Shown piece after piece: positions 52,163-61,645 of a stretch of 64,000 nucleotides of DNA. The position numbers and the translations under genes were made by a program. A model generated the notes under the pieces. The model was not told the origin of the DNA. It was given only the letters and a program-made list of their open reading frames with translations, and made no database searches. Source of the DNA: Leucobacter soli (GTDB lineage: Bacteria > Actinomycetota > Actinomycetes > Actinomycetales > Microbacteriaceae); contig NZ_CAJVAP010000004.1 of NCBI RefSeq assembly GCF_910593785.1, forward strand, positions 1-64,000, read 5' to 3'. How positions within the stretch are numbered: the stretch's first letter is position 1; each line of letters starts with the position of its first letter.

Positions 52163-53692
52163 TCACCGCTGCGATACCGGAGCCGCACCGTCGGCGTCGC
52201 GCTGCCGGCGGATCCAGGCCTCCACCTCGTCCGCAGTACGCGGGATCGCGGCCGAAAGGTTCACGCAGCCCGTCTCGGTGACGACGATATCGTCCTCGAT
52301 GCGCACGCCGATGCCGCGGAACTCCTCGGGCACCGTGAGGTCGTCGGGCTGGAAGTAGAGCCCCGGCTCGATGGTGAAGCACATGCCGGGCTCGAGGACG
52401 CCGTCGAGGTACATCTCCCGGCGCGCCTGCGCGCAGTCGTGCACGTCGAGGCCGAGGTGATGGCTCGTGCCGTGCACCATGTACCGGCGGTGGAGCGCGA
52501 CGGACTCGCCCTCCGGGATGCCGCCGATCGCCGCGGTCACGTCGTCGGCGACGCGGAGGGGGAGGCCCCACTCCTGCGTCCTGCGCTCGATCACTGCCAT
52601 CGCCGCGTCGTGGACGTCTCCGAAGCGGATGCCGGGCCGCACGATCGCGCGAGCCGCGTCGGCGGCCTCGAGCACGGCGTCGTAGATCCTCCGCTGCACC
52701 GGACTGAAGACGCCCGAAACCGGGATCGTTCGCGTGATGTCCGCCGTGTAGAGACTGTCGAGTTCCACGCCGGCGTCGAGCAGCAGGAGATCGCCCGGGA
52801 GCACGTCGCCGTCGTTGCGCATCCAGTGCAGCGTGCAGGCGTGCGGGCCGGACGCCGCGATCGTCTCGTAGCCCACGGCGTTGCCGTCGAGGCGCGCCCG
52901 CAGGTTGAAGACGCCCTCGACCACGCGTTCACCGCGCGGCGCCGAGGAAGCGCGGCCGAGGTGGGCGAGCACATCGTCGAAGCCGCGCGCCGTGGCGTCG
53001 ACCGCGGCCTGCATCTCGGCCAGCTCGTAGGCGTCCTTCACGAGGCGGAGCTCGCTCGCCGCACGCGCGAGCTCGGCGTCGGCGAGGGTCCGGTCGCCCG
53101 GCTGCGCCGCGAACTCGTGGAGCGAGGCGGTGGCGATACCGAGATCCGCCGCCACCTGGGGGAGCGCGGGCCGTGCGCCGACCCAGAACTCGCCCACCTC
53201 GGGGTTCGCGAAGAACTCGTCGCTGTCGCGGCCGGCAGCCTCGGGGAAGTAGAGCGTCGCGCGGTGCGTCGGGGTGTCGGCGCTCGCCGAGGCGGCGTGC
53301 CGGCCGCCGTCCGCAGTGCTGTCCGCGGCACCGTTCGTGGCGCCATCGCCTCGGGCGGTGATGGGATCGAGGACGAGGATCGCCCCGGGCTGGGCGTCGC
53401 TGCCCCACCCGGTGAGGTGGGCGAAGGCGCTGTGCGCACGGAACGGGAAGAACGTGTCGTTGGAGCGCTGCTTCATGGTGCCCGCCTCGATGACGAGGCG
53501 TTCGCCGGTGAAGAGACGCCCGAGGGCGGCACGGCGATCCGCCGCGTACCCGGCGGCCTCCCGCTGCGGCGGAAGCTCAGCCCCGCGCTCGGCCCATCCG
53601 GCGCCGATGTAGCCGAGAAACGCATCGCCGCCCGGTGCGGTGGAGCGGCTGCTGTTGTCGATCTCGGCCTCGTGCGTACGTGTCTCGCTCAT
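52163..53692 (-). CDS. pepP: Aminopeptidase P / Xaa-Pro aminopeptidase family protein
   Basis: A 509-aa M24B metallopeptidase. The N-terminal AMP_N domain (about 20-190) contains LGYIGAGWAERG and FFPFRAHSAFAHLTGW. The catalytic domain has the dinuclear metal ligands: two Asp in LLLLDAGVELDSLYTADITRT near 275-290, His in HGTSHHLGLDVHD and the two Glu in FTIEPGLYF and VRIEDDIVVTE. It removes N-terminal residues before proline. GAGAAT is 6 nt upstream of the ATG. Confidence 0.93.
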   Translation of the reverse strand: MSETRTHEAEIDNSSRSTAPGGDAFLGYIGAGWAERGAELPPQREAAGYAADRRAALGRLFTGERLVIEAGTMKQRSNDTFFPFRAHSAFAHLTGWGSDAQPGAILVLDPITARGDGATNGAADSTADGGRHAASASADTPTHRATLYFPEAAGRDSDEFFANPEVGEFWVGARPALPQVAADLGIATASLHEFAAQPGDRTLADAELARAASELRLVKDAYELAEMQAAVDATARGFDDVLAHLGRASSAPRGERVVEGVFNLRARLDGNAVGYETIAASGPHACTLHWMRNDGDVLPGDLLLLDAGVELDSLYTADITRTIPVSGVFSPVQRRIYDAVLEAADAARAIVRPGIRFGDVHDAAMAVIERRTQEWGLPLRVADDVTAAIGGIPEGESVALHRRYMVHGTSHHLGLDVHDCAQARREMYLDGVLEPGMCFTIEPGLYFQPDDLTVPEEFRGIGVRIEDDIVVTETGCVNLSAAIPRTADEVEAWIRRQRDADGAAPVSQR

Positions 53693-53698
53693 CCGTAC

Positions 53699-53704
53699 AT
53701 TCTC
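53699..53704 (-). promoter_or_regulatory. -10 hexamer GAGAAT (minus strand), leaderless start
   Basis: Six nt before the pepP ATG at 53692. Confidence 0.45.
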
Positions 53705-53769
53705 CCACCCCTGCCTGTGCGGACGCGGACCGCCGCCCAGGTCTGGGCCGGGTGCGTGCGACGCGGGCC

Positions 53770-53775
53770 TAACAT
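53770..53775 (+). promoter_or_regulatory. -10 hexamer TAACAT, leaderless start
   Basis: Six nt before the ATG at 53782. Confidence 0.5.
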
Positions 53776-53781
53776 TGCTGT

Positions 53782-54615
53782 ATGCGCCGCTACGACCTGC
53801 ACACGCACTCCGTGCACAGCGACGGCACCACGCGACCGGCTCAGATCGCGGCCGATGCGGCAGAGGCCGGGCTCGCCGGATTTGCGCTGACCGATCACGA
53901 CACCATCGACGGCTGGGACGAGGCGCGCGAGGCCGCGCACCTGGCCCGCATCGACTTTCTGCCGGGCATCGAGATCACGACGAAGCACGACCACCGCTCG
54001 CGACACCTCCTCGCCTTCGGCATCGAGCCGGCTGCGGGGGAACTCTTCGACGCGCTCGCAGAGGTACGCCGTTCACGGGTCGCGCGGGCCCGGGAGATGG
54101 TGCGCCGGCTCGGCGCCGACTTCCGCATCACCTGGGACGAGGTCGTCGGCAGCGAGGATGCGCGAACGGTCGGCCGGCCGCATATCGCCGATGCCCTCGT
54201 CGCGGCCGGCTACTTCACCGATCGGACCGCGGCGCTGACGCAGGCGCTGCATCCGGCGTCCCCGTACTACCTCGGAAGCTCCGCCATCGACACGACCGAG
54301 GCGATCCGCATGGTGCGCGCTGCGGGCGGCGTGCCCGTGCTCGCGCACCCGGCCGCGTACCGCCAGCGCACGCCGGTCGGCTCCGACGAGCTGCGAGAGT
54401 TCGCAGCCGCCGGGCTCTGGGGGATCGAACTGCAGCACCCGGAGAACCGGGACGATTGGCTCCCCGAGCTCGAGCGCGCGGCAGCTGAGCTCGGATTGAC
54501 CGCGACCGGTGCGAGCGACTACCACGGGGCGGGCAAGCCGAACCGTCTGGGGGAGCGGAGCAGCTCGGCCGAGACGTGGGACGGCATCCGCGCGCTCGCC
54601 GCCGTGCCGGGGTGA
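53782..54615 (+). CDS. PHP domain phosphoesterase
   Basis: A 277-aa protein with the PHP metal motifs: DLHTHSVHSDGT at 5-16, LTDHDTIDGW near 38-47, GIEITTKHD, the central HPAAYR and the late ASDYHGAGK near 248. These are consistent with a trinuclear-metal phosphoesterase such as the AMP/oligoribonucleotide-type RNase AM. The exact substrate cannot be set from sequence. Divergent from pepP. Confidence 0.88.
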   Translation: MRRYDLHTHSVHSDGTTRPAQIAADAAEAGLAGFALTDHDTIDGWDEAREAAHLARIDFLPGIEITTKHDHRSRHLLAFGIEPAAGELFDALAEVRRSRVARAREMVRRLGADFRITWDEVVGSEDARTVGRPHIADALVAAGYFTDRTAALTQALHPASPYYLGSSAIDTTEAIRMVRAAGGVPVLAHPAAYRQRTPVGSDELREFAAAGLWGIELQHPENRDDWLPELERAAAELGLTATGASDYHGAGKPNRLGERSSSAETWDGIRALAAVPG

Positions 54616-54634
54616 GCCGAGCCGTTAGGCCGAG

Positions 54635-56191
54635 CTACTCCGCGACGGAGGCCTCGGGCTCCCGTGCCTCGCCGCCGGCCTGCGAACCGCCCTGATCGGC
54701 AGCCGCACCGGCACCCTGGCCGCGTCCGCGACCACCGCGGCGACGTCGGCGACGGCGCGGCGCCGTGCTCTCGCCCGAACCCTCCTCGCCCGGCAGCGGA
54801 GCACCGGGCTCGCCGCGTCCTTCGAGGTCGTGCCCGTGGCCCTCGTGGCCGTGCGCCTCGTGACGGCCTCTGCCCTGCGGGTTGTCGCTGCGCGTACGGC
54901 GACGCTCGCGGCTGCGGCCGGATCCTTCTCGCGATCCTTCGCCGCGCTCGCTGCGCCCGCCCGCCCCGCGGCCGCCGTCGCGCGGGGCGCGATCCTTCAC
55001 CGGAGTCGCCTTCAGGCGGCCCTTCGTACCCTCGGGAATCTTCAGATCCTCGTACAGGTGCGGCGAAGAGCTGTAGGTCTCGCGCGGTTCGGGCGTGCCG
55101 AAGTCGAGAGCGTTGTTGATCAGCGCCCACTTGTGCATGTCGTCCCAGTCGACGAACGTCACCGCGATACCGGTGCGGCCCGCGCGACCGGTGCGACCGA
55201 CGCGGTGCAGATAGGTCTTCTCGTCGTCGGGAACCGTGTGATTGATGACGTGGGTCACATCGTCGACGTCGATGCCGCGGGCGGCGACATCGGTCGCGAT
55301 CAGGATGTCCTTCTTGCCGGCCTTGAACGCCGCCATTGCGCGTTCGCGCTGATCCTGGTTCAGATCGCCGTGCACGCTGGCCGCGGAGAACCCGCGATCC
55401 ACCAGCTCCTCCTGCAGCTTGGCGGCGGCCCGCTTCGTGCGCATGAAGATCACGGTCTTGCCGCGGCCCTCGGCCTGCAGGATGCGGCCGATCACCTCGT
55501 CCTTGTCGAGCGAGTGCGCCCGGTAGACGATGTGCTCGATGTTGGCCTGCATCGCGCCCTCGTCGGGGTCGGTGGCACGGATATGGATCGGATTGCGCAT
55601 GAAGCGGCGCGCCAGCGCGACGATCGTGCCCGGCATGGTCGCAGAGAACAGCATCGTGTGGCGGGTGTCGGGGGTCTGCGCGAAGAGCTTCTCGATATCG
55701 GCGAGGAATCCGAGATCCAGCATCTTGTCGGCCTCGTCGAGCACCATCTCGCGCACGTTCTTGAGGTCGAGGAGGCGCTGGCCCGCGAGGTCGAGCAGGC
55801 GGCCGGGCGTGCCGACCACGACCTGCGCTCCCGCCTTCAGCTGTTCGATCTGACCCTCGTAGGCCTTGCCGCCGTAGATCGCGGTGACCTGCGCTTTGCG
55901 GCCCTTCGCCGCGAGATCGAGATCCTCGAAGACCTGCACCGCGAGCTCGCGGGTCGGCACGACGACGAGCGCCTGCACGCCCGGCTCGGGGTTCTCGCCG
56001 ATGCGCTGCAGCAGCGGCAGGCCGAAGCCGAAGGTCTTGCCGGTGCCGGTCTTGGCCTGGCCGATGATGTCCTGGCCCTCGAGAGCCAGCGGGATCGTCT
56101 GCTCCTGGATCGGGAAGGCATCGACGATGCCCTGGCCTGCGAGCGCGTCGACCATGTCCTGGTCGACGCCGAGTTCGGTGAACGTTGCCAC
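54635..56191 (-). CDS. DEAD-box ATP-dependent RNA helicase
   Basis: A 518-aa helicase. All core motifs are visible: Q motif (FPIQEQTIPLAL), I (AKTGTGKT), Ia (PTRELA), Ib (GTPGRL), II (DEAD in VLDEADKML), III (SAT), IV (VIFMRTKR), V (ATDVAARGIDV) and VI (HRVGRTGRAGR). The C-terminal 110 residues are Arg/Gly-rich with a small His/Glu stretch (HEAHGHEGHGHD) and end RRRRRRRGGRGRG, an RNA-binding tail. GTG 56191 has AGGA 7 nt upstream; 56263 is an alternative. Confidence 0.93.
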   Translation of the reverse strand: MATFTELGVDQDMVDALAGQGIVDAFPIQEQTIPLALEGQDIIGQAKTGTGKTFGFGLPLLQRIGENPEPGVQALVVVPTRELAVQVFEDLDLAAKGRKAQVTAIYGGKAYEGQIEQLKAGAQVVVGTPGRLLDLAGQRLLDLKNVREMVLDEADKMLDLGFLADIEKLFAQTPDTRHTMLFSATMPGTIVALARRFMRNPIHIRATDPDEGAMQANIEHIVYRAHSLDKDEVIGRILQAEGRGKTVIFMRTKRAAAKLQEELVDRGFSAASVHGDLNQDQRERAMAAFKAGKKDILIATDVAARGIDVDDVTHVINHTVPDDEKTYLHRVGRTGRAGRTGIAVTFVDWDDMHKWALINNALDFGTPEPRETYSSSPHLYEDLKIPEGTKGRLKATPVKDRAPRDGGRGAGGRSERGEGSREGSGRSRERRRTRSDNPQGRGRHEAHGHEGHGHDLEGRGEPGAPLPGEEGSGESTAPRRRRRRRGGRGRGQGAGAAADQGGSQAGGEAREPEASVAE

Positions 56192-56345
56192 TGCGGTGTC
56201 CTGTCGGTGAGGTGCGGTGCTACGCGCTGACTCATCCCCAGGCGTAGCGAGCGAGCGCTCCACGGCGCCCGCATCTGACTGCAGCCGACGATTGCGGCGC
56301 CGTCTGCGGTCTCCAGTCTATGCGGTAGCCGCCCTCGGTCGCCGG

Positions 56346-56351
56346 TACACT
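56346..56351 (+). promoter_or_regulatory. -10 hexamer TACACT, leaderless start
   Basis: Six nt before the GTG at 56358. Confidence 0.55.
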
Positions 56352-56357
56352 GGCGAC

Positions 56358-57080
56358 GTGTTCGAGTGGATCAAGAAGCTGGGCAAGAAGTCCGCCGCGC
56401 CTGCCCGCAAGCTGGGCTCGCGTCAGGCAGCCGACGACGCCCAGCGGGTCGAGCTCGCCGAGTTCGCGCCGAAGATCATGCCGTTCCTCGGCCTGGCCGC
56501 CTATCTGCAGCTCGAACTCTACGAGGCGTCTGCTCGTGCCGTCGTCGGCGCCCCCGCACTGCAATCGAAGGATGTGCTCGCCCGCGCCGCCGGGGCGACC
56601 CTCACGAAGCATCAGCGGCTCACGGACGAGATCCGTCGCCGGGGCCACGAACCGCATCTCGTCATGGAGCCGTTCACCCCCATGATCGACCGCTACATCG
56701 AGCGGATCGACACGCCGGACTGGCATCAGTACGTGCTCTCGATCTACCTCGTCGGAGGATTGTTCGACGGCTTCTTCGCCTCGCTCGCAGGTGGGCTCAA
56801 GGACGGGTACCGCAACGATGCCATCGCGATCCTGAACGACACGGCGGGCCGCGTCGAGCTGCGGGACCTGCTCGCGGCGGAGATCGCCGCGGATCCCTCG
56901 CTCGCGAACCGGCTCGCGCTCTGGGGGCGTCGACTCGTCGGCGACACGCTGCTGGTGTCCCGGCACGTGCTCGCGCTCAGCGACGGCCGCGCGTTCGTCG
57001 AGAGCGAGGTCGAGCCCGTCTTCACCGAGCTGATCGCCGACCACATCCGCCGGATGGACGATCTCGGTCTGACCGCGTAG
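56358..57080 (+). CDS. Ferritin-like fold (MiaE_2) protein
   Basis: A 240-aa mostly helical protein of the actinobacterial ferritin-like fold group (MiaE_2-like). It has an early Glu-rich helix LAAYLQLELYEASARAV near 50-66, ATLTKHQRLTDEIRRRGHEP, VGGLFDGFFASLAGGL, then AIAILNDTAGRVELRDLL with possible diiron ligands (E, ExxH). The MiaE relation suggests an oxygen-using enzyme but the substrate is unknown. It is 11 nt upstream of the RlmC-like gene, probably co-transcribed. Confidence 0.85.
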   Translation: MFEWIKKLGKKSAAPARKLGSRQAADDAQRVELAEFAPKIMPFLGLAAYLQLELYEASARAVVGAPALQSKDVLARAAGATLTKHQRLTDEIRRRGHEPHLVMEPFTPMIDRYIERIDTPDWHQYVLSIYLVGGLFDGFFASLAGGLKDGYRNDAIAILNDTAGRVELRDLLAAEIAADPSLANRLALWGRRLVGDTLLVSRHVLALSDGRAFVESEVEPVFTELIADHIRRMDDLGLTA

Positions 57081-57091
57081 GCGGTGCCGTC

Positions 57092-58249
57092 GTGACGACC
57101 CTGCCGATGCTGCAGTGCCGCTACTTCGCTTCGGGCGAATGCCGATCCTGCGCACTCATCGAGACGCCCTACGACGCCCAGCTCGCGGCGAAGGAGGCGC
57201 GCTGCCGCGCGCTGCTCCCCGGAGCTCCTGAGGCGGTGTGGCTGCCCGCCTTCAGCGGTGGGGATCGCGGGTTCCGCAACCGCGCCAAGCTGGTCGTGGG
57301 TGGCACCGGCGGTCGCCCGGGCGGCATCCGGCTCGGCATCCTTGGACCGTCGGGCGAGGGCGTCGACCTGCGCGAGTGCGCCATTCAGGCTCCGGAGATC
57401 GCCGCGGCAATCCCCGTGCTCGCCGCCTTCCTCGAGCGCACCGCTCTTGCGCCGTACGACGTGCCGGCCCGGCGGGGCGAACTCAAGTTCGTGCATGTGA
57501 CGCTCGCGCCGAGCGGCGAGCTCATGCTGCGCTTCGTGACGCGGACCGAGCACGGGCTCACGACGATCCGCGCCCGTCTGGGCGAACTGCGCGCACTGCT
57601 GCCGCAGGCGGCCGTCATCTCGGTCAACCTGCTGCCCGAGCACCGCGCCGTGCTCGAGGGCGAACGCGAGGAGCTGCTGCACGGATCGGCGCTCCGGATG
57701 GACCTCGGCCCGGTCGCGCTGCACCTCAGGCCGCAGAGCTTCTTCCAGACGAATACCGTCGTCGCCCGCGAACTCTACGGGCAGGTCGCCTCATGGGTCG
57801 CCGGCTGCAGCCCGGCATCGGTGTGGGACCTCTATTGCGGGGTCGGCGGCTTCGCCCTGCACGTCGCGGCTCCGGGGCGAGCCGTGCTGGGTGTCGAACT
57901 CAGCGCCGCCGCAGTCGACTCGGCCAGACGATCCGCTAGAGAAGCCGGGCTCCCGGCGCGCTTCGAGGCTGCGGATGCGACGGAGTTCGCGCTCGCCGCG
58001 GCGCCCGAGGAGCTGCCCGAACTGGTGATCGTGAACCCGCCGCGGCGCGGCATCGGCGAGGTGCTCGCCGCGTTTCTCGAAGGTTCGGGCGTACCGCGTG
58101 TCGTCTACTCGAGTTGCAACCCCGAGTCGCTGGCGAAGGATCTCGCCGCCATGCCGTCGTACGCCCTGCGCGAGGCGCGGGTCTTCGACATGTTCCCGCA
58201 CACCTCGCATCTCGAGGTCGCGGTGCTGCTCGAGCGCGTCGGCGGGTGA
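57092..58249 (+). CDS. rlmC: 23S rRNA (uracil-C5) methyltransferase, RlmC-like
   Basis: A 385-aa RumA/RumB-type methyltransferase without a TRAM domain. The [4Fe-4S] cysteines are in CRYFASGECRSCALI near 8-22 with a fourth in LRECAIQ. The SAM site is VWDLYCGVGGFALHVA near 248, and the catalytic Cys/Glu loop is YSSCNPESLAKDLA near 342. The lack of TRAM and the Cys spacing fit RlmC (U747) rather than RlmD. The GTG at 57092 or the ATG at 57107 may be the start. Confidence 0.85.
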   Translation: MTTLPMLQCRYFASGECRSCALIETPYDAQLAAKEARCRALLPGAPEAVWLPAFSGGDRGFRNRAKLVVGGTGGRPGGIRLGILGPSGEGVDLRECAIQAPEIAAAIPVLAAFLERTALAPYDVPARRGELKFVHVTLAPSGELMLRFVTRTEHGLTTIRARLGELRALLPQAAVISVNLLPEHRAVLEGEREELLHGSALRMDLGPVALHLRPQSFFQTNTVVARELYGQVASWVAGCSPASVWDLYCGVGGFALHVAAPGRAVLGVELSAAAVDSARRSAREAGLPARFEAADATEFALAAAPEELPELVIVNPPRRGIGEVLAAFLEGSGVPRVVYSSCNPESLAKDLAAMPSYALREARVFDMFPHTSHLEVAVLLERVGG

Positions 58250-58301
58250 TTTCGCCGGTGGGTCAGGCCGCCGGGATCGACGGGTTCGAGGCGGCTCCGC
58301 C

Positions 58302-58529
58302 TCAGCTGATGAAGCCGACCTTGCGACCGGCGTCGCCGCCGAGCTCGACGTAGGCGATCGCCGCAGTGGGCACGAGATACTGCTTGCCCTTGCTGTCGGT
58401 GAAGGTCACGAGCGGCTGCTTGCCCTCCGCGAGCGCGGACTCCACGGTCGCGCGCACGTCTTCAGCCGCCGCGTCGGTCTCGAAGCTGATCTCTCGGGGC
58501 GACTGAACGATGCCGATGCGAACTTCCAC
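58302..58529 (-). CDS. DUF3107 family protein
   Basis: A 75-aa protein: EVRIGIVQSPREISFETDAA, then KGKQYLVPTAAIAYVELGG with a beta-alpha-beta core. DUF3107 is found only in actinobacteria and has no function assigned. GTG 58529 has AGGAGG 5 nt upstream. It lies convergent to the RlmC-like gene. Confidence 0.92.
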   Translation of the reverse strand: MEVRIGIVQSPREISFETDAAAEDVRATVESALAEGKQPLVTFTDSKGKQYLVPTAAIAYVELGGDAGRKVGFIS

Positions 58530-58749
58530 GGGTGCCTCCTGGGTCGACCGCGCCGGGCGCGATGCTGGGTCATTGCTGTTGCGAGTCTACGGTGCCCGAC
58601 GCGGCCGGCGATGCGAAACCAGCCGTCGTTCGCTCGCAGCAGACTCTGCCCGCTCTGCCCGCGGGATCCGCGCGACGCCGCGTCCCGGGAGGCGTCTCCG
58701 GCGGCGTCGGGTAGGGCTGCCCTGGTTATGGTGTAGCAGCCGTCCCCGA

Positions 58750-61428
58750 CTACGGTGCCGGCTGCAGCGTCAGCGTGTCCGCCGTCGCCGCGTCGACCGC
58801 CTCGGGGGAGTACGCCCAGGGGCGCTGCACGCCGTTCGCCCAGTCCTTCGTCTGATCGACGTAGTGCGTGTGGAACGCATGGCCGCTCTGCCCGGTCAGG
58901 TTCACCCAGTTCGAGGCGTCCCAGTCGCTCACGTCCACGACCATGCGCAGCGAGGGTACGGTCTCCGTCGCATAGTCCTCACCGTCGAGCGTCCAACCCG
59001 TCGCGTTCACCACGCCCGAGCCGCCTCCCGTCGGGTACGGCCCACGGTTGAACAGCCATTCGATGGGGGCGATGCCGCTCTCGCCGAAGGTGCCGTGGGT
59101 CAGCGGGAGTGCGTGCAGCTTTCCCCAGTTCCACTTCGACTGATCCGTCCCCTGCGTCGCGCTCAGCTCCTCGTAGGCGCGGGTTGCGGCGAGTGCGAGC
59201 GCGTCGGCGTCCGGGAGCGCGTCATTCCAGACCGCATTGGTGCTCGAGTTCGCATCGAGTGCGAGTTCGAGCAGCAGGGCGAACCGCGACTGGTCGCTGA
59301 GCGGGATATCGTCGCCGAAATGCTGCGCGAACAGAGCGGCCGTCTGTCGCCAGAGCACGTTCGCGTACGCGGCCTCGGACGAGTCCGCATCGTTCTGGCC
59401 GTCCCACTCGGCGAGCCCGTCGAGCGCCTGCTGCACCGCCGGGTCGTCGGCAGCGACGTCGGCGTAGAGGGTCTGCAGGGAGCCCGCCGCCGGCATCTGA
59501 TTATCGAGCTGGATCTCGTGCAGATCGTCGGCGGTCAACGGTCCTGCGGCGATCCGCTGCTCCAGCAGCTCGACGATGCGTGCAGCGCGATACCCGTAGT
59601 CCCAGTCCCAGCTGAGCTCGTACGGGTAGGCGTTGCTGACGATCGCGTTGTTCGCCGTCACGATGTAGCCGCTCTCGGGGTTGTAGCTCGTGGGCAGCTC
59701 GGCGAAGGGGATGAAGCCCTGCCAGTCGTAGTCGCTCGCCCAGCCCGGCTGCGGCAGCCAGCCGTTCCCCGCGCCGCGGATCGGGAGGCGCCCCGGCGTC
59801 TGGTAGCCGATGTTGCCGTCGACATCGGCGTAGACGAGGTTCTGCGCCGGTACGTCGAAGTTCGAGGCGGCGACCCGGAAGTCGTCGAAGCTCTGCGCGA
59901 GGTTCAGGTCGAAGATCGCCTGCGCGGTGCTTCCGGGGTCCAACGCCGTCCAGCGCAGGCTGACCGCGAAGTCCCCGCTCGGGGCGTCCCGCTCCAGCTC
60001 GTCAGCGTCCTCCTGAGGGTCCGAGACGCCGGGTCCCCAGGCGTGGCGGACCGCGTATCGGGGATCTTCAGCGATGGCCGTGAAGTCCGCGGTGAGACCG
60101 GAGAGAATCGGGCCGTGCCCGGTCGAGCGGACCTCGAACGTCACGTCGTCGCCGCCGGCGACTTTCAGTGTCTCGGTGCGGGTGTCGAGCGCCTGCTTCT
60201 CTCCGTCGAGCCAGTAGTCTCCGCCGTCGACGCGCTCGATGTAGAGGTCGGCGACATCGGTCGTCAGATTGGTGAATCCCCACGCGACCCGGTCGTTGTG
60301 CCCGATCACGATGCCGGGAAGCCCGGAGAAGCTGAAGCCGGCCACATCGAAGGGGCACGCCTCGGTCACGTCGGCGCAGCGCAGCTGCATCTGGTTCCAC
60401 ACCGAGGGGAGCTCCGCCCCGAGGTGCGGATCGTTGGCGAGCAGTGGCAGTCCCGTCTCGGTGTGCTCGCCCGAGACGATCCACGAGTTTGAGCCGATGC
60501 CCTCGCCCTGCCCGGTGAGCATCGCGTCGACGACGGCGAGTGCGTCGAGCGCCGTCGCCGCTTCGGAATCCGTGCTGCCGGTGAAGTCTGGTGACTGGGC
60601 GTCGGCCCCCGCGGGGGCGACTGAGAACAGCGGCGGACGGACGTCGCCCTCGGCCCGATCGGTATCGCCCCACTCCCGGTCGACGATCACCGGATGCTCG
60701 TCGAAGGGGTAGTCGGGGTAGAGCGCGTCGATCTCGGCCGGTCCGATGCGCTGCGCGAGCAGTGCGCGTTCCGTCTCCTCCTCGATGTTGGTGCGCAGAT
60801 CCCAGGCCATCGCCTTCAGCCAGGCGACCGAGTCCGCGGGCGTCCAGGGCTCGGGTGCGTAGTCGGCGTTCTGCAGGCCGAGCACGGCGTACTCGAGCGA
60901 GAGTCGGGCTCCGGAGCGCTGCGCCAGGTAGGCGTTCACGCCCTCGGCGTACGCCTCGTAGTATCCCCGCGTCTCGGCCGGCAGCGCATCGACCTCCTGC
61001 TGGGCGATGTCGTGCCAGCCGAGCGTGCGCAGGAACGTGTCCGTGCCCACCTGGGACTCGCCGAAGAGTTCGCTGAGGCGCCCGCTCGTGACGTGACGGC
61101 GCATGTCCATCTCCCAGAAGCGGTCCTGCGCGTGGACGAATCCCTGCGCGATGAAGAGATCGCGGGTGTTCGTCGCCGTGATCGTGGGGATGCCGCTCTT
61201 GTCGCGCTGCACGGTGACCGTCTGCTCCAGCCCGGCGACGTCGAGCGTGCCGCTCGTCTGCGGCCAGGAGCGCATGACGGTCCACACGCCGAACCCGCCC
61301 GCCACGAGGGCGAGCACCAGGAGAGTCGCCAGTGTCCACCCGAGGAATCGCAGCAGTCGACGCTTCTTGCGCTTCGGCCGGGCCTGGGTCGCCTCGGCCT
61401 CGCTGATCGGTCCGTCGGGCTGCGTCAT
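58750..61428 (-). CDS. Penicillin acylase family protein (Ntn hydrolase)
   Basis: An 892-aa precursor of the S45 peptidase family. A cytoplasmic basic head (RPKRKKRRLLRFLG) is followed by one TM anchor (WTLATLLVLALVAGGFGVWTV). The alpha chain leads to the autocleavage site at GSNSWIVSG, after which Ser becomes the N-terminal nucleophile, and the LPLLANDPHLGAELPS segment is conserved in the beta chain. Family members hydrolyse amide bonds of penicillins, acyl-homoserine lactones or other N-acyl compounds; the substrate is unknown. ATG 61428 has AAGGAG upstream; 61569 is rejected. Confidence 0.9.
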   Translation of the reverse strand: MTQPDGPISEAEATQARPKRKKRRLLRFLGWTLATLLVLALVAGGFGVWTVMRSWPQTSGTLDVAGLEQTVTVQRDKSGIPTITATNTRDLFIAQGFVHAQDRFWEMDMRRHVTSGRLSELFGESQVGTDTFLRTLGWHDIAQQEVDALPAETRGYYEAYAEGVNAYLAQRSGARLSLEYAVLGLQNADYAPEPWTPADSVAWLKAMAWDLRTNIEEETERALLAQRIGPAEIDALYPDYPFDEHPVIVDREWGDTDRAEGDVRPPLFSVAPAGADAQSPDFTGSTDSEAATALDALAVVDAMLTGQGEGIGSNSWIVSGEHTETGLPLLANDPHLGAELPSVWNQMQLRCADVTEACPFDVAGFSFSGLPGIVIGHNDRVAWGFTNLTTDVADLYIERVDGGDYWLDGEKQALDTRTETLKVAGGDDVTFEVRSTGHGPILSGLTADFTAIAEDPRYAVRHAWGPGVSDPQEDADELERDAPSGDFAVSLRWTALDPGSTAQAIFDLNLAQSFDDFRVAASNFDVPAQNLVYADVDGNIGYQTPGRLPIRGAGNGWLPQPGWASDYDWQGFIPFAELPTSYNPESGYIVTANNAIVSNAYPYELSWDWDYGYRAARIVELLEQRIAAGPLTADDLHEIQLDNQMPAAGSLQTLYADVAADDPAVQQALDGLAEWDGQNDADSSEAAYANVLWRQTAALFAQHFGDDIPLSDQSRFALLLELALDANSSTNAVWNDALPDADALALAATRAYEELSATQGTDQSKWNWGKLHALPLTHGTFGESGIAPIEWLFNRGPYPTGGGSGVVNATGWTLDGEDYATETVPSLRMVVDVSDWDASNWVNLTGQSGHAFHTHYVDQTKDWANGVQRPWAYSPEAVDAATADTLTLQPAP

Positions 61429-61633
61429 CGCGGCTCCTTCGCTCGTGTCGGGGATGCTGCGGCAAGTCTGCCACGGCCCTCCGACATCCGTCGCCGCACC
61501 TGTGCGCATTCGACAAACAGGCTTTGACGCTCCTAGCGGCGTCGACCTCTCCACCGCCGGGCTCGGCAACCAGCCCGAGGCCGAGTCGGGCTCGTGCGAG
61601 GCGCGTATCAGTATCGATGTCGGAGGTGCATCC

Positions 61634-61639
61634 TAGGCT
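61634..61639 (+). promoter_or_regulatory. -10 hexamer TAGGCT, leaderless start
   Basis: Six nt before the ATG at 61646. Confidence 0.55.
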
Positions 61640-61645
61640 TGCAGC

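Noticed and set aside
54830-56230. Long plus-strand frame opposite the DEAD-box helicase
   Set aside because: The minus strand carries all helicase motifs; the plus frame is an antisense artefact.
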